Source: Vitellaria paradoxa (taxonomy: Eukaryota; Streptophyta; Magnoliopsida; Ericales; Sapotaceae). From it: a stretch of DNA of 64,000 nucleotides. The translations under genes and the position numbers were made by a program. The stretch covers positions 14,446,823-14,510,822 of the forward strand of contig CM034242.1 in assembly GCA_019916065.1 (NCBI GenBank), given 5' to 3'. Shown here piece by piece: positions 13,001 to 24,639 of this stretch. The number at the start of each line of letters is the position of its first letter. Position 1 is the first letter of the stretch. Below the pieces are notes generated by a model. It had not been told where the DNA came from and made no database searches. It was given only the letters and a program-made list of their open reading frames with translations.

Positions 13001-16000
13001 TAATGAAAACAAGACTCATTCTACCATTCTGGTAAGAAAATTTTGAACTAGAAAATTGACATGATAACACCACAGGTGAGAAATAAAGATTGGAAGCCCA
13101 GTGTGGACTTCTAAGTCATGCAAAAGCATATTGTCTTAACCATTTTAGAAGACATTGCAGAACAACATGTGCTATGCTAATTCAATATGAATTTTAACTT
13201 ATCAAAATAACTTTCACAGTTCATGGTAGTCGTGACGTCCTACCTGCCAATGAATGCTGTAGACATTCCTTGAGGAAGCAGTCGACTAATAAATCGAGTA
13301 GTTGTCGGCCTACCATTCAAGGTCATGAACCTCACCACTTCAGCAGAACTCACAATACCCTGAGAGCTCAATATAGTCAGTTTTCATTAAGGAAGTTCCA
13401 GTGTTAATTGCTATAATGAGATGTTACCAGCTTGCAAGCTACACAAAGCACACCAGGCAGATCCACCAGGGTCTTGCCCCATTCACTCAGAACTGCCTTC
13501 ACAAATTGTTCACCAAAGAGCTGCGAAAAGGTACACAGAATCATTAATCTATCTTCACAATTTCAAACAATGTAGCTCAGGAAAACAGTATATACAAAAA
13601 TGAACTGCCTCTCTGTTTGTGAGTGAGAGTGAGGAAGCCAACCTCTTGATGAACAAGCCTCCTCCTAAATAGCCCACCTGGATCTTTGTCATCTCCTTCA
13701 GTAGGGTCAGGAAAATAGTCATCATCATCCCTACCATCTCCCCCACCACCACCGATGTCACCACCATCATTGTCACCGCCATCATCTATATTACCATTGT
13801 TACTGTCAATCTGTTGGAATGTGAACCCATAAGCAAAGGTAGGAAAAGCATCACCACACAAAGAAGACTGACATAACATAGATATTCTAGCCTCCCACGA
13901 TTCTCAAATTTAGGGGCCTATGCATTTTAACAGAATTAAAGTTGTTCATCAAGCTAAAAGCAGACAACAACATTAGGAGCTTAACTCGACAAGATCGCCT
14001 AGCGATTCAAAGTCTACTTGGACCAACCATAAACCTAAAGGTCTTGAGTTCAACTTCCGCTGGCTCCTATCCTGACTTGTCCGGTGCTCGGATCTTGCGG
14101 GTGAATTCGGGCACCCTAGTTTACCATCCAGTTTCGGCTCTGGTAGTGGTTCCGGGTCACCGGAAAAAATAAATAAATAACATTAGGAGCTTGTGTCATG
14201 TATTAGACTCCGGGAATCATGCAATGCTGGTTGAAGAATCACATTATAGAAAACATTCACTATAAAATACAAATATAGGTGTTGAAGATGGACCATAGAC
14301 AAATGAGAGGAGTTTTGTGTAATAGGAGCACACAATCCAACCAAGTATAAAGTTAAATTTAATTGCACAAAGTAATATAAAAATTTAAAATATATTATAT
14401 TATATTAAAAATTTATGTTACTTTTATAAAAAGGACCTAATTGTTAAATTCACCTTAGGCCTCCACAAATATTGGGCCGGTCCTAATTAAAACTTGAGGA
14501 ACACAATCCTACTGCTTCTTCTCACCACCATTGCAAACTCTACGTTTTGATGTTGTTACTGGCATGAATTTCTCCTCAGGTGAAAGGCCTGGAAGTTTGT
14601 GACTTCAATGATGCTAGAAATTTATATGACTTAAAGCCAGCTGTCAAGTATGAATTATTAGAGTTGGTATACACAAGAGATTTGGCCTTTGGCTAAGGAA
14701 GATTGCAGGTGTCCTGTCCCACTTCAACGCAAATTTTAATGTTTTTAACTAGTTTGAAACGATACGAAGTTTAATATTTTAAGGAAATTAGTGACACCAC
14801 TGAGTATGTATAAAGCTTGTTTACAGCAATTACCCAAAAAAAAAAAAAAAAAGGCTTGTTGTACAGCCCTTCATTTTGGCTTCAACAATATATGCAAAAA
14901 TAGTAATATTTGCAAAACAAGGACTGCATCGTTAGGCTTGCATCCCTACCCCTTATTTGGTATACCCAAAAAAAAACCAAAACTCACCAAAACCCATCAA
15001 AATCCATCAATTTCCTCCAATCAAATTTTGTTACGTATCACTTTTATATCAAATCTTTATACTTTTATTGTACTTTATTTTTTTCAATGAAACACCCCCA
15101 AGATGTCTCTATCCAGCTAGCTTTTGGTATAAGGCTGTCGACAATTATAAAAGTTAGCACCGAAAGTCCCATAAAACATAGATCTGCAGGATACTTACTA
15201 GTGCTGATCCAGTTCAGAAGATTGATGTGGAAGCCTAGTTAGTTGACAATCCAGCCCTCGAAAGTTTCTAAAACCAAACATATTAAACCTTATTTCTAAG
15301 TTCTCAATTGTTATTCTGTGTCCATTAATCTTCAAAATCTCTCAGTCCTGTAAGGTTGGCAGAACTTCTTCCAGTAAGTGAAATTGTACATAGCTACCAT
15401 CATTTAAAATAAAGGTTTTTCACATATTTGAGAGGTTGAAAATCTTATTTAAAATACAGGGTTTTCACATATTTGAGAAAGTAGCCAATGGATGACTTAA
15501 AACCATATTCTGAAAACAGGTATGACCAAAGCTTGAAATCCTTTTTCTAGCAATTACTGACCATTACATGCATGTTGCTAACTTGGCACAAAGAATTTCA
15601 TCAGAAACTAAATCTCACTAAATATGTTCGGTCAAAATATAACAAAAATGCACTGCGTCCCACATCAAAATCAACGATAAATTTAACTAGAAGTTGTATG
15701 GACAAACTGTACTTTATGTTCCATTTTTCTAGTTTATTTTTGTATAGGTTTCTAAACGAAAAAAACAAAAAGTAAGCTGGGCCCTGAATAGTTGATTTAC
15801 AGTGGATTAAATATAAGAGATGAATTAAATGATATAAAGTGTACTGACTTTTTTCAATTTCTTTTTCCTTTTTATTTTTTCTTTTTTTTGGGGGGGGGGG
15901 GGGGGAGGGAGGAGGGGGAGAGAATGGAACTGATTGGGTGGGGTATTCTGATGGTAGCAACATGCTCTATACTCATTTAGAGTTTCTGATAAGAAACATC

Positions 16001-16712
16001 TAATCAGTTAGAAGAAGATGTGAACCCGGTGAACTTGAAAAGATCGATTCACCACAAATTCAGCAGCACTTAATTAGGAATGGCATTCATTCAATGTCTA
16101 AAAAAAAAATCATATTGATAATTTGAGAATACAAAAACAAGAATAAGAAGTCAAGCACAAGATACAATTCCAATGGAATTTTCAATCAATAACAAATTAT
16201 AACTTCACAAAACACTGTAATAACGTTTTCTTTGGTCTTTATTTTATTTTATTTGTGTGTGTGTGTGTTGGGGGGGGGGGGGGGTTGGGTTGGGTTGTAC
16301 ATAGGAAGGCAAAGCCTAGGGATGGGGAGTGAGTTGAACCCAGCCTTAGGTTACCACTGGGCTAACCCTCTCCCCAAAGTAACACATTCTTCCTGCTAAA
16401 TTATTTCATGTGAAAATAGTATTCATAATCTGATGCAGCGGTGGGTGCTTGCAAGATATTGTTCTCGAGTTCGAGGATAACAAATTCTTGATCACACAAG
16501 AAAATAACCACAAAAGCTTTGAAATTGTTTTAAAAATATGAATGAATAATTTGTTAATTACAAAGCAATTTATCCAGCTAGAGAGATCCTAACTACTCTA
16601 GAAGTCCTAATGAATGCAGAATAAACTAATTTGAGCACAAAAATTAAAAATAATAATAAAACTAAAAACTGAGTTTAATTGAAATTCTAAAAGTTAAAAC
16701 CCAAAGAAACAT

Positions 16713-16747
<35 letters not shown>

Positions 16748-18437
16748 AGATTGGTTTGGATTCGATGCACCCCAAAATTGGACTCTCGAAACTTTTCAAA
16801 AATAATAAATTTGTCAATTTAATAGCCTAGATGATGGAATTTGGCCCCCAAAAGCCCTAAATCATAGCAAAGCTGATAATTATTGTACTGGAGCCCATTC
16901 CTCATCAACATAGCAAGTTTCGACCCAATTTGAGCTCATCCGATAGCGAGACCATAATCCAACTATGTATTCTAGACTTCTCAAAAGGCCAAAATTGTTC
17001 CTCAGTCCATTCTACATCATAATCACCATTGGAAGAGAGAGGGAGTGCCACATTGGCGCCATGATTGCTAAAGCTTGCTAAATTATGCTAAATTATTTTA
17101 AGCTCGATGCTCTTTAAGGTTTGTACCATAAAAAATATTGGTTTGGCCTCCAAAATATAAATAATATTACCTTGTCAAATTTTAAATTCAATTTACTCCA
17201 AGGTACCTGTATCCATTTGATATGTATAACAAGAATAAGAGTATAGGTATATATGTGACTGACTTCCTACCATCCTACTGAATTAGACACTTAGATCTTC
17301 TAATTTTTGATAAAATTCAAAGAAAAGTCCATTCATATTTGATGATATTTATATTTGTCTATCTAAAAGACTAACCTTTTCACATAGATAAAAGATAAAA
17401 ATTCCTTTTTTCCCCCAAATTCCATTTAATTTCAATTGCATCTCCAAATTATAACAAAAACTTGTGTTAATATATTTAGGTATTAACCACTTATCCATGC
17501 ACAGTCATTGATATATGTAGCATCTTAAATTGAACCGGGGGTGACATCGCCGAGCTGTCAACTTGGTGACAGCAGAGTTGTGAGCCGTTGGATTAACAAT
17601 GGTCCGAACACATTCACCTTTGAATTTTAATCCAATAGCCCACAACCCCCGATGCCAGCCACCATTTTTTCTTAAATTTAAGATTTTGGGAGCTCTTACA
17701 CCAGAATACAAATCTGCACACGATAATCGAATCAAATCCACATAACATAGCCTCGAACATATTTTAGCCTCCTCTCAGTAAATTCTCTGAGTGCTGATGA
17801 TGAATGTTAGATTTCAGCAGTCGTAATAGGTGTCGTATGGTTCCATGAGTAGTCGAATCAAAACTAGAAGTCACCCAAAGTGCGATGGACAGTTAGAACG
17901 ACTTTTTTTTTTCTAATTTCCAAAGAAAAGGAAATAATATAAAAGAAGAAACTCGTCCCACCACAAGCATGAATATATCAAACGAAAAAAATGAAAAAGA
18001 AAAGCAACATATACATATATACATATACATAAAAGAAGATTGCTGACCTCTGGAATGGACTCGGTTGGTGCCTTCCGAGAAGAATCCATATCAGGCTTTG
18101 TAAGCGTCGCAGTCCCCAAGGCGCCAAATTGTTTCTTGACGGCGGGCCCTAAAGTGAAAGAAGACGACGACACCGATGCGTCGACGGAGGAAGCAGGAGG
18201 GACTCTGAAACAGCGTTCCAAGATAGATATAGATAAGTAGTCTCTCTCACCCGAAAAAGACGGCGACGACGACGGAGCCACCGCCAAAGTCCGCCAGCAA
18301 GGCTTGTTGTCGACTGTTGCTAGAGAAGGAGGAGAAAGCGATCGGTGGAGGAGTGGTGAAAGTAATAGGGATGGTTTTTGTTTGGCGGAAGGACAAAACT
18401 GAATCGTAGTTGGTTGGAAGAAGATCGAAAGAGACAT
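4094..18437 (-). CDS. RETICULATA-RELATED family protein (DUF3411), chloroplast, eight exons
   Basis: Spliced minus-strand gene. Exons: 18437-18048, 13810-13643, 13520-13428, 13359-13244, 6732-6634, 6513-6208, 6055-5891, 4310-4094; all junctions are GT-AG and the joined frame is open for 517 residues. Residues 1 to about 45 are Ser/Leu/Pro-rich and low in acids, like a plastid transit peptide. Residues 131-165 are a Gly/Asp-rich acidic linker. From about residue 185 comes the DUF3411 core, with the family-typical stretches GRPTTTRFISRLLPQGM, ADPAFIHKLLLEQ, ELSMFGVTAG and LRYQLLCGIDRG. The C-terminus is Lys-rich. Family members sit in the chloroplast envelope and affect leaf mesophyll development (reticulated leaves in mutants); the biochemical role is unknown. 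Length suggests the shorter RER7-like branch, but I cannot confirm the orthologue. The start is the first in-frame ATG. Introns 1, 4 and 7 are large and transposon-laden, yet the gene appears intact. Confidence 0.9.
4440..4545 (-). mobile_element. SINE-like fragment in intron 7
   Basis: On the minus strand, 'gactagctcaatttgtgag' resembles a pol III A box and, about 40 bases on, 'agagttcgagttc' resembles a B box. This arrangement is typical of tRNA-derived plant SINEs. The tail continues into 'aattatgattgtaataagc'. Borders and target duplication were not found. Confidence 0.4.
4701..5500 (+). mobile_element. Probable solo LTR or LTR fragment in intron 7
   Basis: A GC-richer block with a possible start 'tgttatgggg' at 4701 and a TATA box (tataaata, 5323-5330). 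The TATA box is followed by a C/T-rich leader ('ctctctccatctcttg', about 5385-5400), the layout of a plant retrotransposon LTR promoter. No coding capacity. The right border and target duplication are unresolved, so the class is inferred. Confidence 0.4.
7490..8110 (+). mobile_element. LINE reverse-transcriptase relic, copy A (RTE-like), in intron 4
   Basis: Plus-strand translation in shifting frames gives pieces of a LINE reverse transcriptase: a segment like NNYRSIKFIS, then 'KVIQDVYDKTVTSV', then 'TIGGDTNDFPITIGL', and a degraded 'DDIVL' active-site region. Many stops and frameshifts show it is dead. The motif order matches plant RTE-type LINEs. It is antisense to the host gene and lies inside its 6.5-kb intron 4. 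Confidence 0.7.
8111..9170 (+). mobile_element. LINE reverse-transcriptase relic, copy B (RTE-like), in intron 4
   Basis: A second, longer copy in the same orientation directly after copy A. Recognisable pieces in order: KGDIQKCNNY, MKLWKRLIEAKLR, 'FVFDRVPREIL'-type segment at about 8395-8445 (catalytic-palm region), 'YLGSIIHANGGIEGDI' at about 8860-8915, and an 'AKMRMLR' segment near 9120. A short AT-rich interruption lies at about 9035-9080. The frame is broken throughout. Confidence 0.75.
9600..12300. repeat. Unassigned repeat-like blocks in intron 4
   Basis: Blocks at about 9670-10390, 10500-11150 and 11640-12240 are richer in G+C than their surroundings and carry no sustained conserved reading frame. 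The texture (clustered CCC/GGG motifs, 'tacaaatacc' TATA-like element near 10190) resembles LTRs of large retrotransposons. I recognised no protein domain and found no borders, so no class is assigned. Confidence 0.35.
13983..14178 (+). mobile_element. SINE with exact 14-bp target duplication, in intron 1
   Basis: A 196-bp element flanked by perfect direct repeats aacattaggagctt at 13969-13982 and 14179-14192. The head has A-box-like 'gatcgcctagcgattcaaag' and B-box-like 'gagttcaacttcc', and the end is A-rich (aaaaaataaataaat). Internal pol III promoter, short length, A-rich tail and a long target duplication together are diagnostic of a SINE. It is antisense to the host gene. Confidence 0.8.
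16250..16378 (-). mobile_element. SINE-like fragment in intron 1
   Basis: The minus strand reads 'gagggttagcccagtggtaa' (A box) followed by 'gctgggttcaactc' (B box), then a region ending in repeated CCCAA and (CA)n/(AAAT)n simple sequence. This fits a tRNA-derived SINE whose tail became microsatellite. No clean target duplication was found. Confidence 0.5.
17520..17680. repeat. Palindromic MITE-like segment in intron 1
   Basis: Arms gttgtgagccgttggattaa (about 17577-17596) and the complement of ttaatccaatagcccacaac (about 17628-17647) pair over 20 bases with three mismatches around a loop of about 30 bases. The surrounding sequence is GC-rich and not coding. It is probably the core of a palindromic MITE. 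Confidence 0.4.
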
Positions 18438-19150
18438 CTCTTCCTTTACTGGGGAGTCGTTTGATCACGTCGAGATCGTGCGTATAATCACAATGGAGAT
18501 TGTCAGTGAAGTATTGGCTAAGATTCTATATCTATAAGCAACACCACAATCACAATGGCGATTGCCAACCAAACTCGGTTTCTTTCTCCTTTAATGGCCT
18601 CCGGAAGAACCCATTCATCAACCTTGACCCAAACCAGCCAAGAAGAATAAAAACGACTGCTTAAGCATAAATAAATAAATAAAGCTAACCTTTGAAACCT
18701 AAAAAATTCCGAGCTAAGAGGAAGAAACCCAAGGCTATATCTGATTTGAGAATTAAAATTGACTACGTAATTAGTAATATCATGAGTAATCTACAATGTT
18801 ATATAGGGGAACTAAATTTGGCGTTTCTCTTTCTTATAATTTCCCATTAGATTACTTCTTTTATCAGAAATTAGGTCAATAATTATATTTTAAAATTGAA
18901 AAAATACGAGTAAAGTGAAAAAAAAAAGGAAAAGAAAAATTCAGTTGTGACAAATACTAGGAAAAAGGGGAAAATATATGAGAGTAGAAAAAATAAATTA
19001 AGAAAAAGATTAAATGTTTTACATATTCGAAATGTGTGCTTTGCGTATTCATATATGTGAAAAATATATTATCAGATTAATTTTTAACATGAAAATTATT
19101 TTTTTCATATCTCGAATCCTATGTTCCGAGGGTGTGGGCTAAACACATAT
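18438..19150. promoter_or_regulatory. 5' flank of the RETICULATA-RELATED gene
   Basis: Directly upstream of the minus-strand start codon; it must hold the leader and core promoter. On the minus strand a 'tatagatatagaa' segment near 18525-18535 is a possible TATA-like element, but I cannot fix the transcription start. A near-repeat, cacaatggagattg (about 18490) and cacaatggcgattg (about 18551), occurs on the plus strand. Beyond 18700 the sequence is A/T-rich. Confidence 0.45.
18555..18650 (+). other. Small divergent ORF, 31 codons, doubtful
   Basis: A plus-strand ATG opens a 31-residue frame (begins MAIANQTRF, Ser/Thr-rich, ends at TAA 18648-18650), head-to-head with the RETICULATA-RELATED gene. 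It resembles the opening of a plastid transit peptide, but no downstream exon was found. It could be a small ORF, a lost first exon, or chance. Confidence 0.15.
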
Positions 19151-20700
19151 TGTCATGTCCCTAATCTCGTAATCGAGAATGGACAACGTGAGAATATGAG
19201 AACTAAATAAAATTAATTAAAAATCTAATCCAAAGTTAAGTCAAATTAATAAACATTCGTTAGAACATCTATCATTCGTTTCTCAATCCCATATTAAGAA
19301 AAAATAAAATGCATCATCATAAGATTAAATCAAGGCCTATACGGTCATAGCATACGTCATTATTGTTATAATACAAATCCAAGTCTTAGTTGGGACCCAT
19401 ACCTCGGGGCGTACAAATAATAATACAATATTCCAACTAAGAAAATAAACAAGCTAAGTCATATTCATTAGTCTCGGCTCAACTATGGGTGATTACTCTC
19501 TATATCTTGTGGAGTCACCTGTAATATTAAAAGGGTGAACAATATCACCCAATAAGTAGGAATGTACAAGTGTGCACAGATGTACATAACTCAAGTATAT
19601 AATATAACTTGTAACAGTCTCAACAAAATATAATATATTTAAGAATAGTCAGTGCATTCTCTAATCTATATCTACCTCCAACCTTATCTTGAGATGGACA
19701 TTGCTTAGCAAAACACGAAGAGCCACTAATTGCATTGTTTATGCTTACTGCGAACGTTTATCTAAATGTATCACGAGTGGGGAATCATATTACGCCCCAC
19801 AGGTGTAAGACTCAAAGGAACTATGTTACACTCTTGGCCCTTCTACTAAGAAACAATACTCTATCTCTAGTCTGGCATCTAGTTATCTTAAGCAAGATCT
19901 AGCTGCAATTTGGAGCAATAATCTCATCAATATCTCAAAATTAACATCTCAACTCTAGTGACTTATGAATCTCGCCCATATATATGACATGTACCTTAGC
20001 ATGTCAACAATAACATTATAGCACTCTCAGTCAATCAATAACTATAACACATCTAGGTGATATCATCCCAGCCCATGCATATGATATATTCGATCATGTA
20101 AAATCAACAATAATATCTCAACAGTAAATAAAGACATGATATGCTTAAGCATCCATTTATATATTATAATCCCAAAAAATACATAATCATGACATACATC
20201 CATAACATATCACATATCATTCGAGGGAATCAACCAAACACAACAATGTAAATGGCTATACTTACTTATAGGAAGGTCACTGGCAACCTGCTAGATGCCC
20301 ATGAAAACCTCAAAAGAAGCCTATTCATAACTGCAAGAAGATAACAAAAGCCCCAGAGGTGATCAAGTCATGCAGGAAGCTCACGAAAAGCCCACTTTGA
20401 CTCTTGAGAAAATACTGAGAGCACCATCTGCAATCACTAGCCTTGTAGGAAGCTCACTTCCGTGCCTACGATCTACAACACAGATCTGAGCTGAAACTAG
20501 CTCAATCCAGCCCTCTCAATCTTAAATTTGAACATCTTGAGGTTGAAAATGGAATGGAACCACAGCCCAAAATAGCTCAACATATCTCAACTTTATTGAA
20601 CATATCTAAAGAATAAGTAAGATTTAACATGTACAAACACTTGCACATGAATATACACATATATACGCACAAATCTCATCATCAACCAAAATAACCACAT
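19151..20700. mobile_element. Gypsy-like LTR fragment
   Basis: Begins TGTCATGTCCC at 19151, like the TGTCACGCCCC start of the solo LTR at 30427. It shows the same texture as the other two 1.8-kb LTRs in the window: no coding frame, A/T-rich with interspersed short GC-rich patches. Its right part appears interrupted by the LTR at 20701. The sequence may resume at about 22292-22420, but the true right end is not visible. Confidence 0.45.
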
Positions 20701-22291
20701 TGTTGTCCCAAATAGCAACACTAGAAGGGAGTGAATAGGGTTGCTTAAAAATTTTGTAAATAAAAAATTTCAACCCTAAAACAAATATGTCAAGATGAAT
20801 ATGAAATGTACCAAAAAAAAATTATTTAATATTTGTGAATGGAGAGTGAGTGCTAGTGTTTGTAATAAATATAAAGAGAATGGAAGAGAAGCAAACACAA
20901 TCGATTTATAGTGGTTCGGCTTCAATGTTGCCTACGTCCACTCCCCCAAAGCCTTCCTTGAGGTTTCTCCACTACTCTTTGAAAAGCTTATTACACACTA
21001 GCTTCCCAAGGTGCTAGAAACCTTTCCCAAGTGATTTTATCCCCAAATCACTCACACAAGTCTCTCTCAAAGAAAGTCTCTTGTTTTGGTTCTAACACTT
21101 GAACCAAAACTAACAAGAGCTCACCCAACTCTCACAAATTAAAAGGGCTTTAAATTTCCCTTTCTTACAACAACAATGATGACTTTAAAACTCAATCAAA
21201 TCAAAAAGAAATTATCACAAGTTGAATATGAAAGATGAAGCACAAATGTGAGAAGAAATCACTCTATGTTTGCAAAGTTATGGAATTTCTTGTATCTCTT
21301 TGTAAGCACTTCTTTCTTGCCTTGTTCATCCCCTTGAATCTGAGTTTGAGGCTCTATTTATAGATGAAAATCTCCAAATGGCCGTTACAAAGTGAAAAGA
21401 CATTTTTGCCCTTGAAAGAAATTGAATTTCCTTGCTTCCAATGCTGTCTTTCAGATTCAGATTTTCTGAGATATATTTGTGGCCGCTTTTCACCCTCAGA
21501 ACGTTCAAATCTGACATTATCTCAGAGTAAAGACTTTGTAGATATATAAGTCAGCTATCACATGTCAAATTTTGAGCTTCATCCAACGGTTAGATAGTTA
21601 GATATGGCTTCCAAACCGAGACCAGCTTCTGATAGCTTTTTTCTGACATTCTGAATCTGTCTTTCCAGTTTAAGCTTCTGTTTCACCATGATACTTTTAG
21701 AATTAGAAGAAACTTAAACTACAAAAGTTGTAAATTTTTGAGTCTTCTTTTCACACACCAAAAATCAGAATTTTTAAAGCTTTATAGTATAGGTTATGTC
21801 TCAAAAACTAAGACTAGCTCCAGAATCCAGAATTAAAAACTTTTCTGTAATGACTAATATTGCAACTCATGTTTTGATATCTTAACGTCAGATCCACAAA
21901 AATTTTCCTCCAGTAAAGTTGTAGATATAGAAGTCTAGTTTACTATATTAAAATTTCATGATAATTGAATCGTTTGATCTTAAGATATCATCTATATACT
22001 GACATATGTCTGATTTCTCTGTTTACCCGAGTTAACCTCTAGTTCAAATCTTCATCTTACTTTGATTTCTATTACTCCCAACTTTGAAATTCCTTTATTC
22101 CTTCCTCCAAATTATGTGAAAATATCTAAAAAATAATATCAATCTCTTCCAACTCTATTATCTTGAATCTATCAAATAAATTGTAACATTTCATACAATG
22201 TCTATTTAAAAATTAATTGTGAAAATTTAATTCAATGTTTGTAATCATCAAAATCAATTATAAAACTAACTTTATAAACCTTGGGCTAACA
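20701..22291. mobile_element. Solo LTR, TGTT...AACA termini
   Basis: A 1591-bp block starting TGTTGTCCCAAATAGCAAC and ending GGGCTAACA, so the tetranucleotide termini are inverted repeats. Flanks are cacat (20696-20700) and catat (22292-22296), a 5-bp target duplication with one mismatch. The start followed by 'aacactagaagggagtgaa' and the 'gtggttcggcttcaa' segment at 20911 recur in many plant LTRs. No gag-pol remains, so a solo LTR from recombination is the simplest reading. Confidence 0.65.
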
Positions 22292-22829
22292 CATATATAC
22301 ATACCAACATGCTTTAAACCATGCAAATAATCATAGAATAAACACAAGTTCATCTCACCTACCTAAGATCCAAAGAAAAGGTGAATAGCTCTCAAAATTC
22401 CAAAAAATTCTAATCTCACATTCAACGATTTAGTACAAGAAAAGTAGATTACAGCGATGAATCTTTTATGACAATGACAAATATTGTTATAATATATGTT
22501 ATTTAGTGACATTTCTTTTCGTTGTCGCCGATAATGTATTTTAAGATTTTTTTGTGACAACATAAATTGTCACGAAAATATTAATATTCAATGACAAAAG
22601 TATTTTATTGTCATTGAATCAAGTCACTAAAAGTTAGGAGAGAATTCGGCGAAAAAAAATTATTATTTTGGTGGGACTAAAATTTTTGAGTAACAAATTT
22701 TATTTTCTATTAGTAAAATATATAAAATAACAAAATAATCATGATTCATTTGTTACATAATAGAACTTTACATATAATTCTTAAATGAATACTATGGTGT
22801 CTTGGAATTTATTTTTGAGTTGTCATATA

Positions 22830-23045
22830 TAGGAGATAAGAAGGTCACAATTTTCAAGTGTCATTGGTAAGGTTTGGCTAGGATATAAGGTCAAAAATTA
22901 TGGATATGTTAACATGAATGTTCCTGGAAGTGTTGGCAGCAATAAACTATTTGTATTGGCATTTCAAGCAAAGCAAATATTTTATGTAGAAGATCTTGCC
23001 AATAATGATTGGCTTAACGTGACATCTGCTACTGTTGCACTTTAG
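22830..23045 (+). pseudogene. CACTA TNP2 C-terminal (DUF4216) fragment
   Basis: The plus strand encodes a piece with 'FVLAFQAKQIFYVEDLANN', the typical end of the DUF4216 domain of En/Spm transposases, closed by two stop codons. It lies in opposite orientation to the main TNP2 relic, only about 400 bases from the left terminus, so it belongs to a rearranged or second CACTA copy. Confidence 0.65.
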
Positions 23046-24639
23046 TAATAAGCAAATGAGATATTAGTGCATAATAATGAGGTAGATGTGGTGTAAGTGA
23101 TTTTAACCCCGAGTATAAGGGGTATAAAGGTAATTATCCCTTTATTAAATGCAGTTATAATTTTTAATCATGTTTTTATTACATGTACATGATCATGACT
23201 CACTATTTATATGATTAATTTTTTGAATATAGATCCACTCACTAGAGAAAAAACACCACCAAATGAAATCTGGCTACTCCAACATAGTAAGGACAAAAAA
23301 GGATATTTTGATGGTTTGATCCTAAATTTACGAAAGTTTGTGTAAAAATAATTGAATAATATTACACTTTACTCAAATTTTGTATTTAATGTTCATTTCG
23401 GAATTATTGAATTAACTTTATGGAAACTATAATATAGGAGAAACTTCATGATATTTTCATGCAACAGCATTACAAAAAAAATGGCAGCTAGTAATGGGCA
23501 ATAACTGTCACCAAAAATCATAAAATCGTTGCTATAACCTGCACATAGTTACACCAATGAATATTTCTATCGTCAACTTTGAGTGAGGTTGCGGTATGGT
23601 TACAATAATAGAAATAACCTGTTGTTATAAGATGAATTGGATTATACCAATAGTCTTTCCACTTAACGTCAAATTAAATATATAGTTTGAACAAACACCT
23701 TAGTCCGTTAATAGAAGTTACAATTAATATTATTATATATATCCTATGACTATGATTTTTTTTTACTGTTACTATAGAAAAAATACATAGATAATTTTTT
23801 CTGTTGACATACAATAAATTTATTAACAATCATAATCGTCACTATAACATGCTATAGTAATAGATATTCTCAATTGTTATATTATGAAATTATTGTTAGT
23901 ATATGGGTAAGATATACAGGCTTTTCCGTTGCTAGCATTGAGATTCACTAACTGTTTGTATTTATCACAATATGATAGACATATACTGTCACAATTAATT
24001 CCATCACAATTAGTAATCCTTTTTTATAGGCAATATTATTTGCCCTGACAAATAAAAAGATATTAAATTAATCCAAATCAGTTTGATATAGATATTTTAT
24101 ACTAGAAAAAATAGTAATACAACATTTGAAAAGTTACTGCATTGATATATTTGCATTAATATAAATATGCAATAAACAATGTCTAAAATATAATTTAAAC
24201 TAGAAACAATTAAACTACCTAATGTTTTGTAGTGAAACAAGTTCCATGCAAATTCTCCAAAAGTATCATATCTAAATGATAAAATTCTTGATAAACTCTC
24301 TATCCAAAATATCATTTTTGATTGGTTCCTAAGTCAATAAATATGTATCCTATAAAAAATGAAAATAAAACGACATATCAAAAACAAGCATATTCCACTA
24401 TAAAATAAATAATGGTTGAATAACATAATACAAACAAAGTATCTAATAGTAATGTGGTTTATAGTTTTACCATTAAAACTTCAATGAAATTAACGAGTCA
24501 TGATGGCGATGGCATATTATCTTGTGAAAAGTCTCTCAGGCAGCTAGTACCATTTGAATCCTAAAAAATAGTCAAAATAAATATATCACCAAATAGTAAC
24601 ATTATCAAGAAATAAAAAAAGACTTCATTTTACAAATTC

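Noticed and set aside
15601..15980. Frames over the G-tract region in intron 1
   Set aside because: Pro- and Phe-rich runs are translations of homopolymer and purine tracts within an intron.
18247..18468. 73-codon minus-strand frame starting upstream of the RETICULATA-RELATED start
   Set aside because: It begins with GTG, not ATG, and overlaps the true first exon in another frame, so it is not an upstream ORF in a plant.
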